Numbered from the stretch's first letter, positions 10,052 through 19,700 are shown. The stretch is 64,000 nt of DNA from Prorocentrum cordatum (GCA_963575745.1 CAUYUJ010014194.1:880001-944000), one strand, 5' to 3'. The notes: generated from the letters alone by a model not told the origin. A program made the numbers and translations.

Positions 10052-10950
10052 TCACAGCAGGCGGCGCAACAGCGCCTTACATTTAGCCACAAGTGCCATC
10101 TCTCGGCTCGACAGGCGTCCTCGCTCCAGCATCGCCACGCCATCCTGGATGTAAATCCTCGTTGTCGGCTGGTGCCTCCGGCGGCCTCGCGCACGGGTTT
10201 TGCTCAAGCTGCACATGACCTGGAAGTGATGCGTGGCGCCCCCCCGGCGCAGGCTATAGGGCCGATGGCGACCGGGATCGGCTCCCATCTGCCCCACCAA
10301 GCGGCGGAATCTTGTCTTGAAGCCTGCAACTCCTCGGCGGGAAACCATGGCCCCGCCTGGCGCGCTACCCCGCCCTCGAGCCAAGAGAACCACTGCCTCG
10401 AGCTCGTCTATGACAACGTGCTCGGCAACTCCAGCGCGCTTGCCGCCCTTGGTGAAGCCGAGGTTGATATGCGCCAAACCGCGGTCGAAGTGCCACGCGA
10501 GCTGGCTCGCATGCAACATGGCTTCCACTGGGCGAAGTAAGCCGTTGAAGCTCACGAGGATGGCGGCCGCCATGGCGGCGTCTCCCTCGGACAGGGCAAA
10601 CCCTGCCATGGCCGAGGCCTGCTCAGGCAGTGGCGGCCTGGCCCATCGAGGGGGCCTCGTTCTTCGACCAAGTCGAGAAAAGCCGCCGCGAATCATTGTG
10701 CGCACGCCGCAAGCACGGGACGAAGTGCTGTAAACTGGACCAGACGTCGCCGACCATTGACTTGGCTTCGCCGCGTGCCCAGCACTCCTCCAAAAACTCT
10801 CCCAGAACCTCGTCGGCGGCAGCGACGGACTGGGGCGTCGGCTCGTTGCGCCTGTCGAGCCAAGTGGAAGAAAAGTCGGCGGCCCCAGCGTAGCGCTTCA
10901 GCGTGCGCGGCTGGAGTTGAAATGATCGCAATGTGCCTGCTGCTGCTCGG
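10052..10950 (-). CDS. Tyrosine recombinase of the retroelement
   Basis: The N-terminal core-binding part (about 10,650-10,950) reads LQPRTLKRYAGAADFSSTW and is in a different frame from the catalytic part (10,052-10,705). Catalytic landmarks are the box I Arg in GLLRPVEAM (10,532-10,534), the beta-strand Lys in GFTKGGKR (about 10,448-10,450), the box II Arg in YSLRRGGATHHF (10,247-10,249) and the nucleophile Tyr in TRIYIQDG (10,151-10,153). The usual His of the HxxR box is Tyr here (10,256-10,258). The frame ends in TGA at 10,052. In DIRS-type elements this enzyme inserts the circular cDNA. One frameshift near 10,650 splits it. Confidence 0.85.
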
Positions 10951-10989
10951 TTGCGTTTTCTCTGCTTTCTCGTGCCTGTCGCCAGAATG

Positions 10990-11428
10990 GTCGCCGCCAT
11001 CGGCTTGGCGCGTCGGCCGGACCGAGCTCCGACCTCGCAAACACGTAAAAGGGATGGCACGAAGTAGACAGCAGGAGCGCACCCAAGCGCATGAGCAACC
11101 GTTGCAGCAGCGAAGAGGTAGACCTGCCCTTGCAAACCACGGCGATGCACACTTGCGAATCGCAGAAATGAATCAGTCGGCCCCCCTGGGCGGAGGTCGC
11201 GCGCAGGCGCCGCCGACAAGAAGTCAGCAGCGCCTGCGTCTCAAGCACATTCATATGTCGACCCCCACCCTGGGGAAAGGAGACGCTTACTTTCCACTGC
11301 CACATGTGCGCTTCCACCCCTCGGCGCGGCCAGCCAGCTGGGTCGTGGACGTGCCCGCTCGCTGCGCGCGCATCGCTGCCCTTGAAGATGGCAGAGCGGA
11401 CCGGGCCCTCGCACGTGGCGTTGCGCAC
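10990..11428 (-). CDS. RNase H, C-terminal half
   Basis: Reads a W-x-W strand, then HMNVLETQALL, RLIHFCDSQVCIAVV and ELGPADAPSRW. These correspond to the catalytic Glu (11,240-11,242), an Asp (11,159-11,161) and the last Asp/Ser/Arg motif of retroelement RNase H (Asp near 11,012). The first Asp of the same active site lies 1.37 kb upstream at 12,609-12,611, on the far side of the methyltransferase, so the RNase H domain appears split by it. It would degrade the RNA strand of the RNA:DNA hybrid. Confidence 0.75.
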
Positions 11429-11503
11429 CTCGCTGACATTCGCGTCGGAAGGGTGCCTTGCCCAGAAGCTGGCCGAGGCATTCGCCCGCCTCGGCGCTGC
11501 GAG

Positions 11504-11534
<31 letters not shown>
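11504..11534. repeat. 31-bp C homopolymer
   Basis: An uninterrupted C run between the methyltransferase and the second RNase H segment. It encodes poly-Gly on the minus strand. The reading frame differs on its two sides, so it is a likely site of slippage, in vivo or in sequencing. Confidence 0.97.
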
Positions 11535-11559
11535 AGCAGTCAGCAATGGTCGGCGGCCG

Positions 11560-12520
11560 CTCCCGCGCGCCCACCGCCAGGAGGCCGCGGCCCAGCAATA
11601 TCGCCACCACGGGGGCCGAGAAGGTGCTGCCGTAGAGACCACGCCGCACATCGCCCACCTCGCGGTCTGACAGACCCGCGGACTTGGGCACGGTCCACAG
11701 GCAGTGCTTGGCTGGAAAGCCCAACCGCACGGCCCTCTCCGCACTCGTCAGAGGGCGGAGGCACCCCTGGTGATCATAGACCGCGTTGCCGAGCTTGTAC
11801 TGGTACGGGGCGTAGCCATGCTGATCTGCCCCCCAGCGAGCCCGCGCGGCAAGTCCCGTGCTCGCGAGGCCCGCGGGGGTAATTTGTGGCTCCTCGCGAG
11901 GCATTGGGCGCATGAAGGTCGCCCAAGCTCCATGCTCTCCCCGCGGACGGCTCGCCCCGCCCTCGAGCCACTCGGCCCAGGTAGGCCATGCTCCTCGGAG
12001 CGCCCCTCGGATCACCACGGCCTCGATCTCCCAGCTCATCTCAGGGGTCTGCGGGCCCAGCGCGAAGTCGAGCCAGAACGACCTCGGCCTCCTGACCGGA
12101 CTGCAGCCGCTGGCGCAGAGCTCGATCGGCACTGAACCCAGCACCCTGGTGAAGTGGCGGCGGCCCTCCTCGCCCATGGAGCTGACGTTCTCCGCGAGGG
12201 ACAGCGCCGCGAGCTCAGGGCACGCCTCCCGCGCCAGCGCGGCGACGCGGGGAATGTGCCTGACCAGCTGGGTACGTGCCTCGGCCCAGCCTCTCGTGGT
12301 CGCGTTGACCCGCGCGACGCCTTGGCAGGGCGACTCGCCGAGGACGAAAGGCAGCGCGGTCGGGCCATCGCTGCCGCACCGCGCGCGCGCTCGGCGGGTT
12401 CGAAGACCTCAGGGGAGGCGTGGATACTGACCTCAATGCCGGGCCGTTCCAGGGCCGCGCGCCCGCCGCCGATGCCCCCGAACAGCTCGATGACGCCAAT
12501 CTCGCCCCTGTTTGCCCCTC
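11560..12520 (-). CDS. DNMT3-like C5-cytosine DNA methyltransferase domain
   Basis: All key C5 methyltransferase motifs occur in order. Motif I is VIELFGGIGGGRAALE (SAM binding, about 12,455-12,496). Motif IV is GESPCQGVARVN with the catalytic Cys at 12,325-12,327. Motif VI is ENV at 12,184-12,192. Motif VIII is CSPVRRPRSFWLDF, motif IX is LTSAERAVRLGFP, and motif X is YGSTFSAPVVAILL (about 11,580-11,636). Spacing and the ENVSSM, SPVRRPR and FGFP-like signatures resemble DNMT3 more than DNMT1 or bacterial enzymes; this is read by eye. The domain methylates cytosine in DNA. Motif I is in one frame and motifs IV-X in another, with the shift near 12,380. No PWWP, ADD or chromodomain is visible. 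Confidence 0.88.
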
Positions 12521-12720
12521 GGCCCTGCGCCAGGACTGACATGGCCGAGTCGCGAAACTGTAGGCGGAGGCACCTCGTCCAGCAAGCTCCGCCACCCCTC
12601 TCCGACGCGTCGCTCGCGGCGATCATGCTGCCCACGGGCGCGCGGAGGTCAAACTCGCGCAGCGGCAGCAGGCTGAGAGCCAGGGCCAGCTCGGCGCAAA
12701 CGTCCGTCGGCAGCGGACAA
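12520..12720 (-). CDS. RNase H, N-terminal segment
   Basis: After RT the same frame reads LPTDVCAELALALSLLPLRE and then MIAASDASERGGGACW, the first RNase H strand with its catalytic Asp at 12,609-12,611. Motif I of the methyltransferase follows within about 35 residues, before the catalytic Glu helix of RNase H has appeared. Confidence 0.7.
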
Positions 12721-12989
12721 TAATGCGCCGCAGCCTCCGAATGCCCGTGCCGCACTCGCGCCTGAAGCAACTCAGGTGACACCGATGCCCGGCGACCACC
12801 TGGGCCCCCTACCTGCTGACAGCCTCCGTTAGCCGATGGGCCGCCAGCTGGGCACAGAGGGCTGCCCTGGAAGGGGGGGCGCGCGCGCGCCCGTCTCTGC
12901 CGTCGACCAAGGCCCCCAACCGCTGGCAGGAAGGCACGCGCGTCCCACTCCTCGCTAAGCGGCACGTCTCGCTGGGCGTAGCGGTCGCG

Positions 12990-13930
12990 CGCGCTTGCGG
13001 CGAAGCCGCCCTCTGGCTCCGAACGTCGCCGCACGAGCACGGCGTAGTCCGCGTCGTCGCAGTAGACCTGCCAGAGCTCCCTCAAGGCCGAGCCCTCCCG
13101 CTACGCAGGGAAAGACATGTCCTTGCGCACCTCGCGGCCCCATGGGCAGCGGCGAGGGTCCCAGCTCGGCCTCGGACAGCATGCGCCTGTGCATGCACTG
13201 CGCCAGACCCATTGCGTTCTTGTGCCCCATCGGCAAGGTGACAGCGCCCAGGTAGACCTGGTCCCCGAACGGCGCCCCCAAGCCCAGGCTCGCCGCGTCG
13301 AACACCGAGTCGAACGCAAACAGCGGCGCCCAAGCATCGAGCAGCCTGAGGAGGTAGAAGGCCCCCTCGAGGTCGTCGAACGACCACGCGAGCTCCTCGT
13401 CGGGCCCCAGCACGATGGACATCCACTGCGCGAAGTATGGCAGGGCGCCAATGTCTCCCACAAGGTCGAGGGAGACCTCGTTCGTCGCGGTGAGGTTCAT
13501 GATGGGCCTCAGCACCTCCCTCCCTTCGGGGTCCTCAGGGGCCACCTGGCTCTTGGGCACGCCGAACAGCCCATTGAGCAGAGGCTTGCCCTGGATCTTC
13601 AAGAGGTCTGCCTCCCGAAGGGGAATGACCAGCCCTCGCTCCAGAAGCCCGCGCGCCAGATGAAGCAGCGACTCCTGCTCGCATATGACGCGCCCAGGCT
13701 TCGGGCGGATTGGCACCGCATCCAGCGGCGCCAGCGTCGAGAGCGGATCGTCGAACCAGCAAGCCATGCGCTCGCCGCAGAGGCCCACGACCCGCAGCGT
13801 CGCACTCCGATCCTTGGGCGGCAGCCCAGGCAGGATACGGGCCCAGCTCAGCTCCTCGGCTCTCCGGACCGCCTCCACGGTATAGCTGATGCTGCGCGAC
13901 GCCAGGAAGGTCGACGCTGGCTCGCTCGGC
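12990..13930 (-). CDS. Reverse transcriptase of the retroelement
   Basis: RT landmarks in order: EVLRPIMNLTATNEVS (about 13,478-13,524), motif A LAWSFDDLEGAFYLLRL with the Asp pair at 13,372-13,377, motif B VTLPMGHKNAMGLAQ (about 13,198-13,245) and motif C VYCDDADYAVLV (YCDD at 13,053-13,064). This palm order copies element RNA into cDNA. The frame shifts between motifs B and C near 13,140, and a TAG lies at 13,101-13,103 within KDMSFPA*REGSALREL. Upstream residues such as SWARILPGLPPKDRS and MACWFDDPLSTL are probably the fingers region. Confidence 0.88.
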
Positions 13931-14068
13931 AGCAGCTCAGGCACTCCGCCTCCCTCGGGAAGTGGCTGGTCGTCCCAGGACTGCCTCCTGCCTCTAAGGC
14001 AGGCCCCCCCCCCCTGCGGCGCTGGGGCCTGCGCCGCGGGGGGGGCCCTCGCCCGCGGACGGGCGAGG

Positions 14069-14464
14069 TCAGCGGGCGCCCCTGGCAGGGCTGCCGCCGC
14101 GGGCAGCCTGCCGCTTGGCCTTGGCGGCCTGCCGCATCTTGACGAAGAAGGCTGAGGTCCCCAGCTTCGGCTGGTCGGTCTTGGAGTCCTTGCCCTTGCC
14201 GCCACCTCTGCCCGTGCCCCGGCCTTTTCCTTTGCCCTTCCACGGCAGGGATCTGCTGGATGAGCGTGGCCTGGGCCCGCCGCGACCTCGACCTTCTTCG
14301 ACGGACGGCAGGCCCCCCTGCCTGTCTCCAGGGCGCAGGCTGGCCGCGGGGCTGGCAGGATTGCAGGTCGCCCGCTGAGGTGCGCCCCTCGAGAAGCGCA
14401 CTCGGTCGCCTCCGCCACGGGGCGGAGAGGAAGCGCCCACCTCGGAAGCGCCCCGAAGGACCAC
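14069..14464 (-). CDS. Basic Gly/Lys/Arg linker between gag-like region and RT
   Basis: This frame carries KGKGKGRGTGRGGGKGKD followed by QPKLGTSAFFVKMRQAAKAK. It is highly basic, as expected of a nucleic-acid-binding gag tail. It is in another frame from both neighbours and stops in TGA at 14,069. No zinc knuckle was seen. Confidence 0.4.
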   Translation of the reverse strand: MVLRGASEVGASSPPRGGGDRVRFSRGAPQRATCNPASPAASLRPGDRQGGLPSVEEGRGRGGPRPRSSSRSLPWKGKGKGRGTGRGGGKGKDSKTDQPKLGTSAFFVKMRQAAKAKRQAARGGSPARGAR

Positions 14465-14582
14465 CGGACTGCGCTCTCGCGAGCCCGCGGCCGCGAATGG
14501 CCCGGGGCCAGCGATGGCTTCCCCGAGCCCGGACTCCGCGGGGGGGTGGCGACGCCTCCCGCGCGCCCCCCGCGGGGGTTTG

Positions 14583-16690
14583 TCAATGCACGGCGGACTT
14601 GCGGCCCTGCGCCTCGGACAGGAGCGTCGCGTGCTTCATGTCCGACTTCTCGTCCTAGAGGATGCCCCGCCGCTCCGCGTCCCCCATGGCCGACGCCTTG
14701 CTGGCCCCCGCGACGCTGAGGTGCCTGGCCGCCCGCCACGAGCCCCCGTCGGCGCGGCGCTGCCCCGCCGCCTTGAACTGCTGAGTCAGCAGGTCGGTGG
14801 CGCGACCCAAGTTGGGCAAGAGGATCGAGTCCACGGCCTCCGACAGCATCCGCATCGCCTGCTCGAGGCGGGCACTCTGCTTGCCCTAGCAACTCGGCAG
14901 GAAGACGCTCGTGAAGTACGTGGTCATCACGGGGCGCGTCGGGTCGCCCGAGCCATGGCCGCGAGCGCCAAGGTGCGACCTCACCTTGCCCAAAGCACGC
15001 TGCGTGATCTCGCCCAGCTTCCTCCCCGCAATGCGCTTGGTCCTGTCGCGTGCCGAGAGTCGGGCGTCGGGAATATGATCCCGCGAACCGCTGGTGGAGC
15101 GAGAGCCCTAGCCGTCGTTGCTCGCCTTCCGGCGGGATCGAGAGCGGCGAGAGCGACCGCTGCCCCCGCCCCCCGACCGCGACCCGCGCCTGGGCTGCGA
15201 GCCTGCGCCGCCCTGGACCGATGCCTTCGACAGGATGCGGTCCTGGAGCGACTGCGCGCCCTCTCCCCTGCGGTCTGAGCGGCTGCTCGAGCGGCCACGC
15301 CACGCCTCGCAGAGCGGCCTCCTCCACACCCCGTCGCCCTCAGCCTCGCGGGCCCGTGAGCTGCTGGAGCGGAGGCGGACGACGGATCTGGCACTCTCGC
15401 GCTTCGCGGCGGGCTGCAGACCTAGCTTCCCGTCCGCCACCCGATCGCGGAGGCTCTCGAGCTTCTCCCTGAGGCCGCGCTCGCGCCCAGCGACCGCAGA
15501 GGCATGCGCTCTCGCGCCGCCCCCTGGACCCTCCCGCTCTGGCGGGGCCTCGTCGTCCCCCGCCTCCTCGTCATCCTCCACGGGGGTCGAGGGCATCCTC
15601 GGCTTCGTCGCACCCGAGGGACGTTCCCTTGCCTTCGCCTTCGCCCGTGCGGCGTGGGTGGCCCTGCCCACCCTGGCACGAAAGACCCCCTGCCCCGCGT
15701 AGCCCAATAACGGCAACTTCGAGTACCTCCAGCGCCCGACGTGGATGATCGCCGCGTCGTAGGACTTCAAGCCCGAGCCCTCCTGCACGCATAGGCACTC
15801 GCTGTGGTCCGTGCCAGCAAGGCAGAAGTGCATGAGCCTCGGCGGGGTCATCGAAGGCGACACCCATCCGGATACGCTCCGCCTCGAGCTCCGCCCCAAG
15901 GTGCACGACCTCGAACATCCCGTCGACGCCCGCTCGGCCGTGCTTGCCCTTGCGGCCGTCGGCGTCCGCCGCGGGCCCCAGCACCTTGAAGGTGACGAGG
16001 CCGTCGAGCTCGACGTCGACGATCAGCGCCTCGCCGCGCCTGGGCCCGAGCTTCGCGGGCGTCGCGTGAACACTATAGTGCCACTCCGACGCCCTGCGCT
16101 CCGCGCCTCGCGTCACCGCGGGCTCGAGCCACTCGCCCTCGACGTCGAACGCCTCGCCGCTGCCTGCCTCGGGCACCGCGGCAGACCTCCTCGCCGCTTC
16201 GCGACGGTCTCCGCCTCGCGGGGCTGACCGCCCGCGCGGCACGCCGCCGCCGCCAGCGGCTGTGCCGCCGTGGCTGCTGCGGCAGCGCGGGGCGACACGC
16301 CCGCCCGCGGCCGCGCGACCGCCACCGCCGCTTCCGCGAGTGTGGGCGCCACCCGCAGGGCGCGGCACGTCGCGGGGACGTCCGCGGGGGCCACCTGCGC
16401 CGCCCGTGTGAGGCGGCCCGCGGCTGGCTCGCGCGGCGCGGACCCGGCCCTTGAAGCGCCGTGCCGCACCGCCTGGCCCGACATGCCCCGCGCCAGCGGG
16501 CCGCCTCGCCACGGGCGCCGAGGGCCGCGAGGCGGGGCGCCGCATCGCGGCGGGGGGAGGCATCTCTGCCTGAGCCACTCCGAGCCACGCCCGGGCTGGC
16601 CTCCCCCGCGCGGCGCCAATCGCACGCCAGCGCGCGCCCGCGCGCGAGCGGGTGGGCGCAAGCACCCGTCTTGAGCCCCAAAAGGCTGCA
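14583..16690 (-). pseudogene. Gag-like region with three in-frame TAG codons
   Basis: An Ala/Arg-rich N-terminal stretch leads to EALIVDVELDGLVTFKVLG and VAFDDPAEAHALL. After a frame change near 15,850 it reads MHFCLAGTDHSECLCVQEG, SYDAAIIHVGRWRYSKLPLL and a charged Arg/Ser-rich region. That frame stays protein-like from 15,899 to 14,583, interrupted only by TAG at 15,108-15,110, 14,886-14,888 and 14,655-14,657. The sequence flanking each TAG (RDHIPDARLSARDRTKRI, VMTTYFTSVFLPSC, SARLEQAMRMLSEAVDSILL) is clearly coding-like. It ends in TGA at 14,583. No capsid family was recognised. The position suggests a gag-type structural protein. Confidence 0.5.
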
Positions 16691-16977
16691 ATGAGGTTGG
16701 AATGACCAGGAGCTCGCACTGATAAACGAAGTCGAATATCTATGATGTTTGAAATCTGATAACAAACCTGGGCCAAGTTCTGTTGTTGACGCTGGAGGGG
16801 CGAACGCGCTCAAGAAACTGGGCAGGCTCTCCAGAAACCTAGTTCGGAAACGTCGGCCCAGCTTTTCGAGAGGAGCTTTTAATCATATGCTCGACTGTAA
16901 CAAGACTCCGACGCCACTTGCTCACGACGCGAGGACGAGCTGGACAACCCAGCTTGAAGGCGGCCGGGGGGGCCGAG

Positions 16978-17180
16978 CTGGTTGGGGCCCGAGAAACCTA
17001 CCAAGAATGAGATCCACTCAAAATCTGCCGTTTTCGACGGTCCGGCAGGTCCGAAAACGGCCCCCGGATACCGAGAAGGAAGAAAACCTTCCCGAACCCA
17101 GGACCTCGAACCTCACCCCCCTTTCGGCTGGCCAGAAGAAGCGCTGAGCCACCTCAAACTCCCAGCCGACTCCAAAGGAG
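16978..17180 (+). repeat. Dispersed repeat family C, copy 1
   Basis: Co-linear with 59,328-59,575. Both begin GGTTGGGGCC near a purine-rich tract, share AACCTTCC-GAACCCAG and CTGGCCRGAR, and end GCCACCTCARACYCCCAGCC. The flanks differ. Confidence 0.55.
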
Positions 17181-17397
17181 GAGCCCGACGGCCCGGCTTC
17201 GGCACCTCTCCAGGCTATCGCACTGCAGCTGCTGCTGCGCCGCAGCGTACCGCTTGAGCGCCTGCTCCATGCGGCTCGCCGTGAAAGTGTCCTGCGGGCG
17301 CGGCATGTCCAACAGGACGCCCTTCGGAGGGTGGCTCCACTGTGGGTTCGCCACCTCCCCAGACTCTCGCACTGGCGGCGAACACATCCCCAAATGT

Positions 17398-17575
17398 GCG
17401 ATGTCCTGATTTGGTCGATACGGGGCCCCACTCCGTCCACGGAGCTGTTTTTTCGTCGCGAGTCGTTTCTTGAAGGCCCCGGGGCCCCACAGAGGCCGAA
17501 CATCTCGAACGACCCCCCGCCCCGATTTTTCCCGACGCCAGCATGTCTGGGTCCAGACCTCCATGCCTCCACGGT
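17398..17575 (+). repeat. Dispersed repeat family D
   Basis: GATGTCCTGATTTGGTC, CGGGGCCCC, a T-rich step, GCGAGTCGTTTCTTGAAGG, CCCCGGGGCCCC and AGGCCGAA. It matches the order at 19,138-19,270 and 25,638-25,810. Confidence 0.55.
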
Positions 17576-17744
17576 CTGGACACCGACGCGCGATCCGAAG
17601 ACTTCGCGGCCTCATGGAAGCGCTCCGCTGCGGGGCGTCCGCGCAGAGCCGCCCTGCATCCACGAGGTCGCGGCCCAGGAGCCTGGACCACGAGGCTGTG
17701 GACACGTGTCCCGCGTACGACTCTCGCCGCTCCGTCGCACATAC

Positions 17745-17800
17745 CCCTTCGACTTCCCTTCCTTTCCCTTCCCTTCCCTTCCCTTCCCCTCCACTTTTCC
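17745..17800. repeat. CCCTT pentamer microsatellite
   Basis: Tandem TTCCC/CCCTT pentamers inside a CT-rich strand that continues to about 17,930. Confidence 0.85.
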
Positions 17801-18009
17801 GCCTCCCTCGCTTCGCCCATCGCTCCTCCCCTGCCCCTCTCCACCCTTTTCGGCCTCTCCCCCCCGTCCAGTGTCCTCCACCTCCCCCCACTCTTCCCTG
17901 GGGCACCTCCCTCCCCACTTTCTTCCGCCACCAAAGCCCGATCATAATCAACTCCTGGACCCCTCTTGGGAATCATCCTGGCAAGTCCTTCATCCTGGAT
18001 CGGGGATCT

Positions 18010-18135
18010 ACTGACCTGGGTCAAGCCAGACCCAGGTCAGTCGGGCCTTGCAGGATCCTGCAAGATCCTGCAGGATCCTGCGCCCAAGGCCAGGTCAATG
18101 CGATCTTGGCTCTGCAGGATCCTGCAAGATCCGGC
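18010..18135. repeat. Perfect hairpin and GATCCTGCA cluster
   Basis: ACTGACCTGGGT (18,010-18,021) and its exact complement (18,030-18,041) flank an 8-nt loop. It is followed by five or six GCAGGATCCTGCA / GCAAGATCC units, to about 18,135. No promoter or gene adjoins it. Confidence 0.8.
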
Positions 18136-18283
18136 GCTCTGACTGACCCCTGTTTGCAATGACCCCCGTCTCTCGAGTCCCGAATGGATGTCCTTGTCGG
18201 TCCCGAGGCCCGAAATGACCCTTTCTCGTCGCACCTCACGACCCTCTACCCTTACCCTCCTCCACCATTGGCGGCGCGCACAA

Positions 18284-18412
18284 TGGGGTAGGGGGAGGGG
18301 GAAAAGCTTCTTAGAAGGAGGCTGCTTCTTAGAAGGTGCCGGCCGTACATCTATAGATAAGGCCCTCGCTTTCTGAGAAGCAACCTCCTTCTAAAAAGCC
18401 ATCCCCCGTCCC
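18284..18412. mobile_element. AGAAG foldback family B, copy 3
   Basis: GGGTAGGGGGAGGGGGAAAA then GCTTCTTAGAAGGAGG and GCTTCTTAGAAGGTGCC, a centre with TCTATAGATA, then TTCTGAGAAGC, CCTTCTAAAAAGCC and a C-rich edge. It is symmetrical and non-coding. Confidence 0.6.
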
Positions 18413-18477
18413 GTGACCGACACTCCTGTCCTGCCCATACATCCAATCTCTTGATTTTGCCACTGCAAGCCCAAGGA

Positions 18478-18560
18478 TGTCCCCCCGTCCCTTTTCCCAC
18501 GGCTGGCTCGTCATCCCGAGCCGTCTCTTGACGCTCCCGGAGCCCCAAACTGGCCCCCTG
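18478..18560 (+). repeat. Dispersed repeat family D, fragment
   Basis: Only the part CTCGTCATCCCGAGCCGTCT, CTTGACGCTCCCGGAGCCCC is recognisable. The DNA to 19,137 shows no gene. Confidence 0.4.
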
Positions 18561-19137
18561 CAGGCTGAACACAGCAAAACACCTTCGCCTGAGTTCTGTT
18601 CAGGGCAATGGATGTCTGGGTGCCGCCCAGCGTGCTCTCATTGAAAAAAGTACAAGGGAAGACATCCGTATAGATTCTGCTCAGGTCGTTGGATGTCTGG
18701 TTGCCGCACCGCGTGCCCCCTGCACCGCCCTCCTCCCCCGAACATCGTTTCAAAGATCGCCATCCCCGCTTGTCATGGCCTTGGCCCCACTGGCCGATCT
18801 ACCCCCTAGATGTGGATATAGGCTGCTTCCTTCGGGTTCCGAGGGGCCTATCCCCAACTGGGGGGGCTGAGGGGCAACGATAGGGGGGGACTGGCGTAGG
18901 GGGGGGGGGAACATCGAGCTGGGATTGGCGATACATCGCCGAAATATCGGCGACGGCCCCCAGTGGCGAATCCGCACGTTCCTGGGCGGGGTGGGGCTAT
19001 CGGACCCCTCATCGGCGATCAATGGGCTAGTGGAGCTCGATGCATCCCCACTTATGCCTACGCCCCCCCCATCGTTGCTTCTGAGGGGTGGGATGGCGGG
19101 CTGACATACCATGGTGTGGACGGGGATTAAGACATGA

Positions 19138-19270
19138 GATGTCCTGATTTGTCGGCACGGGGTCCCTAGAAGCCCCGACCCATTGCACGGGGCCGATTTT
19201 GCATCCCGACTTTTTTTTTGTTGACGGGCCCGGGGCCAGGCGAGGGCCCAGGCCGAAAACTGAGAAACAA
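19138..19270 (+). repeat. Dispersed repeat family D, good copy
   Basis: ATGTCCTGATTTGTCGGCAC, GGGGTCCCTAGAAGCCCCGA, a GATTTTGCATCCCGAC step, a T run, TTGACGGGCCCGGGGCC. With 25,638-25,810 it is the reference copy of this family. Confidence 0.6.
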
Positions 19271-19589
19271 CTTCCCTCCTGATTGTTCCACTGCGCGAGC
19301 ATGTCTAGGGATAGATGAAAACATGTCGGCCCCCCCGAGCCCTCGCGCGGCTCCTGGGGTGTGTGGCCGGTCCCGAAGCCCGCGATGGCCTCCGCGCGGC
19401 GGCTGTCCGCAAAGGGTCGCCGCTTGGATCGCCGCAACGAAAGGGGCCCTGGGAGTCACTCTTGTATATACATATATATATAGACATATACAGCCCCCAT
19501 GATTCCCCATCTTCTCTATATGATATAAATGTCCGTCGTCCTCTCCACTTCCCGGTGTTTCCCTATTTCCAAAAGGAGCCGAAATATAT

Positions 19590-19700
19590 TTGTGCTTGTG
19601 TTTCCCGGCGGAGCCGGGTGAAACTCCGTGCCCGCCGGTGTGACTGACTGACTGACTAGCTGACTGACAGAACGTCAGAAGAGCACTTCTGACAACACAT
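19590..19700 (+). repeat. Conserved leader of the CAACCGC array
   Basis: Contains CCCGGCGGAGCCGGGTG, GTGCCCGCCGG, a GACT tetramer run and the hairpin GTCAGAAG-agca-CTTCTGAC, then the first CACATTTCAA unit. The reverse complement of the same succession borders the array at 44,690-44,800, so it is a conserved boundary and not chance flank. Confidence 0.6.

Larger units (their letters stand above)
10052..16690 (-). mobile_element. DIRS-like tyrosine-recombinase retroelement with C5 methyltransferase
   Basis: Read on the minus strand, the domains follow in one direction: gag-like region (16.7-14.6 kb), basic linker (14.5-14.1), reverse transcriptase (13.9-13.0), first RNase H segment (12.6), C5-cytosine methyltransferase (12.5-11.6), second RNase H segment (11.3-11.0) and tyrosine recombinase (10.9-10.05). 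RT with RNase H plus a tyrosine recombinase, and no DDE integrase, is the hallmark of DIRS-type elements. The reading frame changes at least eight times and four TAG codons interrupt it, so this copy is decayed or carries assembly indels. I found neither long terminal repeats nor split repeats, so both ends are approximate. Confidence 0.8.

Noticed and set aside
13930-15327. Upstream half of the long frame that contains RT motifs A and B
   Set aside because: In this stretch another frame is clearly the protein-like one (gag-like segment with TAGs), so this half is a shadow. Only the part below about 13,930 is genuine.
10052-16690. LTR retrotransposon or LINE
   Set aside because: A tyrosine recombinase replaces integrase or endonuclease, and no long terminal repeats are visible.
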